DNA of 11,219 nt. Source: an uncultured Sutterella sp. Its GTDB lineage: Bacteria > Pseudomonadota > Gammaproteobacteria > Burkholderiales > Burkholderiaceae_F. A program made the translations under genes and the position numbers. The number at the start of each line of letters is the position of its first letter. The stretch's first letter is position 1. The notes under the pieces were generated by a model. The model was given only the letters and a program-made list of their open reading frames with translations. It ran no database searches and was not told where the DNA came from. Below are positions 6,413-11,219 of the stretch, piece after piece. The DNA lies in contig USHK01000018.1 of the NCBI GenBank assembly GCA_900554375.1, positions 1-11,219 of the forward strand. Direction: 5' to 3'.

Positions 6413-7708
6413 ATGAAAGTCTCATTTATTGCTTCTGGCGATAGCTTTATTACTCGTCATGTTGCTGATTGCGGTTATCCAGGATTTGATGAAATCCGTG
6501 ACCTAATTAAGTCTCACGATGTCAGCTTTGCAAATCTTGAGATGACGTTCCATCGTCAGGAAGGCTATCCAGCGGCAACGAGCGGCGGAACTTGGGCAAT
6601 GACCGATCCAACGATGTTGGATGATATGCTCCGGTATGGATTTAATATTTTTAATACAGCGAACAACCACTCTGGCGACTTTGGACAAGGAGGTGTTAGT
6701 GCTACGATCAAACACCTCAATGAAAGGAAGATGTGTTTCACAGGAACCGGCAACACTCTTCAGGAGGCCTCTCGAGCCTGTTATTTAGAAACTCGGAATG
6801 CAAGAGTGGCATTGATCGGTGTAACTGCTACGCTCGATCCTGCAGCAGTTGCCGGGGGGCAAGGGGCCGATATGATAGGTCGTCCAGGCTTGAACCCTTT
6901 GAGATTTAGAACCGTTCACCATGTCAATGCTGAGCATTTTGCAATGGCAAAAGAACTTTCTGATATTTCGCAAATAAACGCCCGTACCGAACAGAAAATA
7001 CGAAATGGTTACCTTCCGCCGTTCCCAGAAGGAACGTTGCCGTTGGGCAACATGAATTTCATGCTTACGGACGGAGAGGAATATAACGAGACAATTCCTA
7101 ATGCCAAAGACGTTGAACGGACCGTAAAAGAAATTGAAGAAGCTCGCAGACAGGCAGACATAGTAATCGTGAGCGTGCATGCTCATGAGATGAAGGGGGC
7201 AGATTCTCAAGTTGCTGCCGAATTCGTCGAGAGGTTTGCTAAGGCTTGCATTGACGCTGGAGCTAGCGCTGTGATCGGGCATGGTCCTCATGAATTGCGT
7301 GGAATTGAGGTGTATAAAGGCGGTTTGATTTTTTATAGCCTCGGTAATTTCATTTTCCAAACGGAAACTGTGGAAAGGCAGCCGTTCGACGCATTTCACG
7401 GAAAGAACCTCCCGATTGATACGAAAATCGGCGCATACATGGACCACAGAAGTAAGAATGGTACGAAAGGCTATATCGTTCAAGAAAACATTTGGCGTTC
7501 AATTTTGCCTTCTTGGGAGGTAGAAGACGGAAAGATTAAAAACGTTGTCTTGTACCCGATCGATTTGGCACAGAAAGGAACAAGGTCTCAGCGAGGTATC
7601 CCATCTTTGTCCGGATCAGAGGACACGTTGAAGCACATACAAAACCTTTCCGAGCCGTTCGGTACGAAAATTGAAATAAGAGATGGTAAAGGATACCTAT
7701 CGGTATAA
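6413..7708 (+). CDS. CapA-family (PGA_cap) metallophosphatase-like protein
   Basis: This 431-residue protein shows the CapA fold motifs: GD (9-10), NLE (41-43), NTANNHSGDFG (81-91), VSVHAHE (253-259), GHGPHELRGIEVYKGGLI (289-306) and YSLGNFIF (308-315). The Asp, Asn and His residues match the metal sites of the calcineurin-like phosphoesterase superfamily. There is no signal peptide or membrane anchor, unlike many true CapA capsule proteins, so I place it in the cytoplasm. CapA homologues are named for poly-gamma-glutamate capsule synthesis, but no capB, capC or other pgs gene is here, so a capsule role is not supported. A hydrolytic or phosphoesterase role on a small substrate is more likely. 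AAGGAA (6401-6406) lies 6 nt before the ATG. It is tightly linked to the asparaginase gene (18-bp gap) and is followed by a stem-loop and mdcF. Confidence 0.88.
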   Translation: MKVSFIASGDSFITRHVADCGYPGFDEIRDLIKSHDVSFANLEMTFHRQEGYPAATSGGTWAMTDPTMLDDMLRYGFNIFNTANNHSGDFGQGGVSATIKHLNERKMCFTGTGNTLQEASRACYLETRNARVALIGVTATLDPAAVAGGQGADMIGRPGLNPLRFRTVHHVNAEHFAMAKELSDISQINARTEQKIRNGYLPPFPEGTLPLGNMNFMLTDGEEYNETIPNAKDVERTVKEIEEARRQADIVIVSVHAHEMKGADSQVAAEFVERFAKACIDAGASAVIGHGPHELRGIEVYKGGLIFYSLGNFIFQTETVERQPFDAFHGKNLPIDTKIGAYMDHRSKNGTKGYIVQENIWRSILPSWEVEDGKIKNVVLYPIDLAQKGTRSQRGIPSLSGSEDTLKHIQNLSEPFGTKIEIRDGKGYLSV

Positions 7709-7719
7709 AAGTTGAAGCG

Positions 7720-7745
7720 TAACGAGCGTCGGCTGGCGCTCGTTA
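7720..7745. repeat. Perfect 9-bp stem-loop just upstream of mdcF
   Basis: TAACGAGCG (7720-7728) and CGCTCGTTA (7737-7745) are perfect inverted arms around an 8-base loop. An A9 run (7748-7756) follows on the plus strand, and no T-run follows on the minus strand, so it does not read as an intrinsic terminator in either direction. The right arm ends 10 nt before the mdcF start codon, where a ribosome binding site would be expected. It may be an operator (LysR-type or other) or a translational control hairpin. Confidence 0.7.
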
Positions 7746-7755
7746 TGAAAAAAAA

Positions 7756-8694
7756 ATGTTTTTGCAGAATTTTTTAGTTGCACTGCCTCTTTTTTGCATT
7801 ATTGGTCTGGGATACGTGTTTGCTCGGTTCAAAGTCGTATCCATCGAGATTGGCAACGCTTTATCAAAATTTTCTTTTACAGTCACCATCCCGATCTTAC
7901 TCTTTCGCTTGATGAGTGATCTTCCCAAGCTTCCGGCGCCTAATTGGCTCATCGGAGTTGCTTTTTTTGGCTCATGTTTTATTGTTTTTGCAATTGGCTA
8001 CTTCATCGGCAGAAAGTTTCTCCATCTGGACAGGGACGGACAAACAATATTTGGAATGGCTGGTGTATTTTCCAATAACATACAGTTAGGTGTTCCTCTT
8101 GCTATTTCCTTACTTGGAAAAGAAAGCCTTCCATCAATTGCTGTTATTTTTTCGCTAAATGGCTTTTTGATGTGGACATTGGCAACAATAGCGATTGAAC
8201 TTGGTCGTAATAAAAACCCCTCCCTTTTGAAGACCTTTATCAAAGGAACCTCCGCGACGATTAGAAATCCCATCGTGATCGGAATTGTATTGGGCGCCGT
8301 ATGGGGACTCACAAGATTGACTTTACCTGCGCCAGCCCAAAAGGCTGTTGATCTTCTAGCGAATTCAGCAGCGCCAATAGCGCTCTTTGCTGTGGGTGTT
8401 GGACTGACCCAATACCGGATTACCTCAAATTTACGAATCACTTCGGCAGTGACCATATTAAAGCTTGGGGTCCAACCCTTTGTTGTAATGGTACTCTGTC
8501 ACTTAATCGGACTAAATTTAGAGGAAACAAAAGCAGCCTGTCTTTTGGCATGTTTACCCGTCGGCGTAAATGTTTATATCATGTCGCAGGAATTTCACAC
8601 TATGCAAGGTGAAACGGCAAATGCTCTGCTTATTACAACTGCATTGGCATCTTTTACCGTGCCAATGACGTTGACGATATTTGGATTAACCTAA
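7756..8694 (+). CDS. mdcF: AEC-family carrier, probable malonate transporter
   Basis: This is a 312-residue hydrophobic inner-membrane protein of about ten helices with the auxin efflux carrier family pattern. It shows a short hydrophobic N-terminus, SFTVTIPILLFRLM (40-53), a FSNNIQLGVPLA motif (105-116), NPIVIGIVLG (171-180), AAPIALFAVGVGL (205-217) and PVGVNVYIMSQEF (268-280). In known mdc clusters MdcF is an AEC protein encoded near mdcR. Here mdcR follows after 20 bp and mdcG-mdcH lie opposite, so malonate uptake is the likely job. AEC relatives also carry malate or other organic anions, and the asparaginase gene lies upstream on the same strand. The ATG at 7756 gives the usual AEC N-terminus but has no Shine-Dalgarno, only A-rich sequence and a stem-loop upstream. 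Confidence 0.85.
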   Translation: MFLQNFLVALPLFCIIGLGYVFARFKVVSIEIGNALSKFSFTVTIPILLFRLMSDLPKLPAPNWLIGVAFFGSCFIVFAIGYFIGRKFLHLDRDGQTIFGMAGVFSNNIQLGVPLAISLLGKESLPSIAVIFSLNGFLMWTLATIAIELGRNKNPSLLKTFIKGTSATIRNPIVIGIVLGAVWGLTRLTLPAPAQKAVDLLANSAAPIALFAVGVGLTQYRITSNLRITSAVTILKLGVQPFVVMVLCHLIGLNLEETKAACLLACLPVGVNVYIMSQEFHTMQGETANALLITTALASFTVPMTLTIFGLT

Positions 8695-8714
8695 AGCATT
8701 GATGAGAGGAACGA

Positions 8715-9674
8715 ATGCCAAATAATCGAGAAGGCTTCAAGTTAATTGACTCCGAAATTACCTTAAGAAAATTAGAAATATTTTCTGTTTTTATGGAGAA
8801 TCAGAACCTCGCGCGTACGGCTGAAGTTCTTGGCATGAGCTCTGTCAGCATCCATCGGGCACTCCACTCTTTAGAGGAAGGTCTTCAATGCCCTCTTTTT
8901 TCTCATAAAGGCAGGCTTCTAAAACCATTAAGCCCAGCAAATGTTCTTTATATGGGCAGTAAAGAGGTTTTGAATTCTCTTGAGCGCACCATTGAAGAAA
9001 CACGTCAAGCAGCCGGTGTAGGCAACCAACGCCTGAGACTGGGAACCTTATATTCATTGACAGTCCGAACGGTTCCTCGTTTGATCATGGGCACCAAATT
9101 GCGTAGGCCAAAGATCGAGTTCGATTTATTCATGGGTTCAAATGAATATTTATTAAATGAGCTTGATCAAAATCGCTTGGATGTTATCGCTATTGCGATA
9201 GACGAACTAAACGCTCTTCCGCCGCACATGGAGGTATTGCCGCTTTTTGAGGATAGCCTTTATCTTGCGGCTCCTAAAGATTTTGTACATATACCGGCAA
9301 AAGAGATAGACCTTTCTTTGGTGAAAGATAAAAACTTTATTTCTTTGGGAAAAGGATTCGCTACTAGCTCCGACTTCAAAGTCCTTTTTGAAAAAGTGGG
9401 CGCGGAGCCACCTGTAGTCGCTGAAGTCAACGACATATTCTCAGTACTGAATATGGTAAATGCAGGAGTGGGTATGGCAATTCTTCCTGGCAGAGTATGC
9501 TCTCTTTATCCAAGCACTGTGCAATTCTTTCCTCTTAGCCCAAGATTCCAGCGAAAACAAAATATTGGACTTGTATTTAAAAGAAGCCGAGAGCATGAGC
9601 CCAATATTTTGGCTCTGGTGGCCGAGGGCAGAATCTTTTCCAGAGAAATGCTTCAAAGAAACTTAAAAGTTTAG
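8715..9674 (+). CDS. mdcR: LysR-family regulator of malonate utilisation
   Basis: This 319-residue LysR-type regulator has an N-terminal winged helix-turn-helix at about 16-75 (ITLRKLEIFSVFMEN, then LARTAEVLGMSSVSIHRALHSLEE). An effector domain follows from about residue 105 to the end. The recognition helix wording, VGNQRLRLGTLYSLTV (102-117), MGTKLRRP (125-132), LFMGSNEYLL, VNDIFSVLNMVNAGVGMAILPGR and the ALVAEGR ending all resemble Klebsiella MdcR as I recall it, so I call the subfamily rather than a generic LysR. It should respond to malonate and control the mdc genes. AGAGGA (8705-8710) lies 4 nt before the ATG. It is co-directional with mdcF (20-bp gap). Its TAG stop overlaps the mdcH stop on the other strand by 4 bp. 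Confidence 0.92.
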   Translation: MPNNREGFKLIDSEITLRKLEIFSVFMENQNLARTAEVLGMSSVSIHRALHSLEEGLQCPLFSHKGRLLKPLSPANVLYMGSKEVLNSLERTIEETRQAAGVGNQRLRLGTLYSLTVRTVPRLIMGTKLRRPKIEFDLFMGSNEYLLNELDQNRLDVIAIAIDELNALPPHMEVLPLFEDSLYLAAPKDFVHIPAKEIDLSLVKDKNFISLGKGFATSSDFKVLFEKVGAEPPVVAEVNDIFSVLNMVNAGVGMAILPGRVCSLYPSTVQFFPLSPRFQRKQNIGLVFKRSREHEPNILALVAEGRIFSREMLQRNLKV

Positions 9675-10588
9675 GAGGTGAAGTCGAGCTGGTCGAGAAC
9701 TTCTCGTAGACCTAATTGGTCAAAACTAATCGATAGGCCTTCTCCGAACGCTTTTTTAGTGAGTGCGGTCAATGTGTAGCCAGGCGGTAGTTCGACTGCG
9801 GTAGAACAGCCTCTCTGGTAAACACTCACCATAGCTTCTCGCCATTGAGTCCTCCTGCACATATTAAAAATTAAATCTTCAAGGATCATTTTTGGATTAA
9901 AAATCGCCCTTCCTGTGGATCCGCTGATGTATGTGGTTTTCGGTCTTGATACCTCAATGTCCTTAAACTCTTCATGGAAAGTTTGGGCCGCTCGATCTAA
10001 AAGGCAGCAATGAGAGGGGACAGTTATTTTTATTCGGACACAGCGGTTAGCGCCTTTGGCTTCAGCAAGGGTAGCTGCGGCTTTCATATTTTCATTGGAT
10101 CCTGCAATGACGATTTGGTCGTCAGAGTTATGGTTCGCAATGTAGACGTTTCGGACTGAAGCACAAATATCTTCAACTGACTCAATAGGAAGCCCGATGA
10201 TGGCAGTTAAACCGTAACCATTTGGATAAGCTGCTTGCATGAGCTCTCCTCGGCGGAACACCATTCTCAGTGCGTCTTCAAACGCGAGCACGCCACTTAT
10301 AACGGCTGCAGGGTAAGCTCCAATCGAGAGGCCACAGACAAAGGAGGGTTTAACCCCATGTTTGATAAGTTCACTTGCATGAGCGACCCCATCAATAAGG
10401 AGGGCGGCTTGAACAATGTTATTCTGTTGTTGATTTAACTCCGAATTTAATTCTTTCAAACCAATACCTAAAACACGAAGAGCTTCGTTGTTATAAAAGT
10501 TACTGTTGGGTAAGTTGTCGAGCATTCCGGCTCTTTGTGAACCTTGTCCGGGAAAGCAAAAAAGTACCTTAGTCAATTGAGACTCCAT
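9671..10588 (-). CDS. mdcH: Malonate decarboxylase epsilon subunit, malonyl-CoA:ACP transacylase type
   Basis: MdcH moves a malonyl group from malonyl-CoA to the MdcC acyl carrier subunit, priming the decarboxylase cycle. The 305 residues show the FabD-like acyltransferase layout: CFPGQGSQRAGM (11-22), the nucleophile elbow GLSIG (86-90, Ser88; GHSxG in FabD), FRRGELMQ with conserved Arg113 (111-118), NHNSDDQIVIAG (152-163) and VPSH (190-193) with catalytic His193. The first ATG (10588) overlaps the end of mdcG by 16 bp and has no ribosome binding site. An alternative TTG at 10576 has GGAG 6 nt upstream and shares TTGA with the mdcG stop; it would remove four residues and match the usual short N-terminus. 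The tail interlocks with the convergent mdcR gene, and no terminator is seen. Confidence 0.93.
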   Translation of the reverse strand: MESQLTKVLFCFPGQGSQRAGMLDNLPNSNFYNNEALRVLGIGLKELNSELNQQQNNIVQAALLIDGVAHASELIKHGVKPSFVCGLSIGAYPAAVISGVLAFEDALRMVFRRGELMQAAYPNGYGLTAIIGLPIESVEDICASVRNVYIANHNSDDQIVIAGSNENMKAAATLAEAKGANRCVRIKITVPSHCCLLDRAAQTFHEEFKDIEVSRPKTTYISGSTGRAIFNPKMILEDLIFNMCRRTQWREAMVSVYQRGCSTAVELPPGYTLTALTKKAFGEGLSISFDQLGLREVLDQLDFTS

Positions 10589-11184
10589 GGGTTGTGAGTG
10601 ATAAGAGGTCCGCGATTTGTTTTAAGCAAAACCGAAGTTTTGGTGAGCCACTCCTTAAGAGCAAAGCCGCCATGTGGGGTTTCAACTTGGGTGTCAACGA
10701 CTACCGGCGCATTGTTGGTTGTAAGCAGCCAGTCGTCAAATATTTTTTTTTGGACTTCATGAGGAAGAACTACTCGCAAATCTATATCACTCGTAGTTTT
10801 CCAATATTGAGCACCGGAGACTAAGGAGTACGCGATGGATCCAGTAACACCCCATTTGAAAGGGAAGGAAAAGCGACTTAGTTGTGAAAGAAAATCGAGT
10901 TGAGTCCCTCTGATTGGAAAATCCGAAATTTTTGGAACTAACTCCTCCGGAGTGATTCGCGACAAAATGAATTTCTCGTCAATAAAAAGTCCAAGTCTCT
11001 GATCACGTTGTCTTCCGCGGAGGCCGATTGGAATTTTTCCTTCCGACGAATAATCTCTACGCACGACAGCAATAAATGAATCCTTCGAGAGAGGAAACCA
11101 CTCTGGAAGAATCGTGTTTTTCAGAGCCTCTCTCTGGACAATTAGCAGATCGTGTGGAAACCAACGTTTAAGTTTTGAATACAT
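10573..11184 (-). CDS. mdcG: Phosphoribosyl-dephospho-CoA transferase (malonate decarboxylase holo-ACP synthase)
   Basis: MdcG attaches the 2'-(5''-phosphoribosyl)-3'-dephospho-CoA group to a serine of the MdcC carrier subunit. From the ATG at 11184 the protein has 203 residues. It shows PHDLL near the N-terminus (10-14), VVRRD (40-44), IPIGLRGRQRDQRLG (51-65), a nucleotidyltransferase core of TGSIAYSLVSG (114-124) followed by SDIDL (132-136, acidic pair Asp133/Asp135), and TPHGGFALKEW near the C-terminus. The frame stays open upstream to an ATG at 11211, but that part (MCIRDR) is adapter; only ten genomic bases remain before 11184, so a start slightly further upstream, beyond the contig, cannot be excluded. 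The family normally begins a few residues before PHDL, which favours 11184. Its stop overlaps mdcH. Confidence 0.92.
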   Translation of the reverse strand: MYSKLKRWFPHDLLIVQREALKNTILPEWFPLSKDSFIAVVRRDYSSEGKIPIGLRGRQRDQRLGLFIDEKFILSRITPEELVPKISDFPIRGTQLDFLSQLSRFSFPFKWGVTGSIAYSLVSGAQYWKTTSDIDLRVVLPHEVQKKIFDDWLLTTNNAPVVVDTQVETPHGGFALKEWLTKTSVLLKTNRGPLITHNPWSLN

Positions 11185-11194
11185 AAAGCAATAT

Positions 11195-11219
11195 CTGTCT
11201 CTTATACACATCTGACGCT
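11195..11219. other. Nextera read-1-side adapter, reverse complement (artifact)
   Basis: Positions 11195-11213 are the reverse complement of the 19-base Tn5 mosaic end, and 11214-11219 (GACGCT) begin the fixed read-1 linker. With the i7 adapter at 1-46 in the matching orientation, both contig ends are library sequence. The last genomic base is 11194. Confidence 0.97.

Noticed and set aside
6785..7483. 232-codon minus-strand open frame opposite the CapA-like gene
   Set aside because: It is antisense to a protein with clear family motifs, has no ribosome binding site or recognisable domain, and its composition looks like a shadow frame.
6413..7708. Poly-gamma-glutamate capsule locus
   Set aside because: Only a CapA-like protein is present, without a signal peptide or anchor and without capB, capC or capE neighbours.
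7998..8456. 152-codon minus-strand frame opposite mdcF
   Set aside because: It is a shadow of the AEC carrier gene with no domain or start signals of its own.
9675..9712. Palindromic CGAGAA-C-TTCTCG after mdcR as a terminator
   Set aside because: The single-base centre cannot form a loop without breaking the stem, no T-run follows, and the sequence encodes the MdcH C-terminus.

Overview
The window is a metagenome-style contig bounded at both ends by Illumina Nextera (Tn5) adapter sequence. Positions 1-46 are the i7-side adapter, including a readable 8-base index. Positions 11195-11219 are the reverse complement of the read-1-side adapter. The biological sequence therefore runs from 47 to 11194. 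The two terminal genes (purC and mdcG) are cut or extended by adapter bases. In particular, the peptides MCIRDS and MCIRDR read at the ends are adapter translations, not protein.

Gene content and protein style suggest a Gram-negative proteobacterium. Sec signal peptides, a periplasmic type II asparaginase, a malonate decarboxylase cluster with MdcR, and moderate G+C all fit. A gut betaproteobacterium of the Sutterellaceae/Burkholderiales type is my best guess, but this is inference only because no rRNA or other marker gene is present.

Left part (47-3456, mostly minus strand): the 5' end of purC (purine synthesis), with an intrinsic terminator upstream that ends an unrecognised secreted coiled-coil protein. 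A small unrecognised two-TM membrane protein diverges from that protein and runs tail-to-tail into a thiM-thiE thiamine-salvage operon. thiM and thiE overlap by an ATGA.

Middle (3496-4963, plus strand): an EVE-domain protein divergent from thiM, then a GTG-started TSUP-family membrane exporter/permease with a clear terminator. A 309-bp gene-free region follows that holds a nested dyad.

Right part (5273-9674, plus strand): a periplasmic L-asparaginase, a CapA-family metallophosphatase-like protein 18 bp after it, an AEC-family carrier (mdcF) preceded by a perfect 9-bp stem-loop and an A9 run, and the LysR regulator mdcR. mdcR meets, stop codon over stop codon, the minus-strand mdcG-mdcH pair at 9671-11194. 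These are the accessory genes of malonate decarboxylase: MdcG loads the 2'-(5''-phosphoribosyl)-3'-dephospho-CoA prosthetic group on the acyl carrier subunit, and MdcH transfers malonyl groups to it. The catalytic subunits (mdcA, C, D, E) and mdcB are expected beyond the right end.

I see no CRISPR array, rRNA, tRNA, insertion sequence, phage gene or clearly new defence system. The most useful observations are the adapter ends, the alternative TTG start of mdcH, the stem-loop/A9 at the mdcF start, the fully interlocked convergent genes, and the altered active-site positions of the asparaginase.
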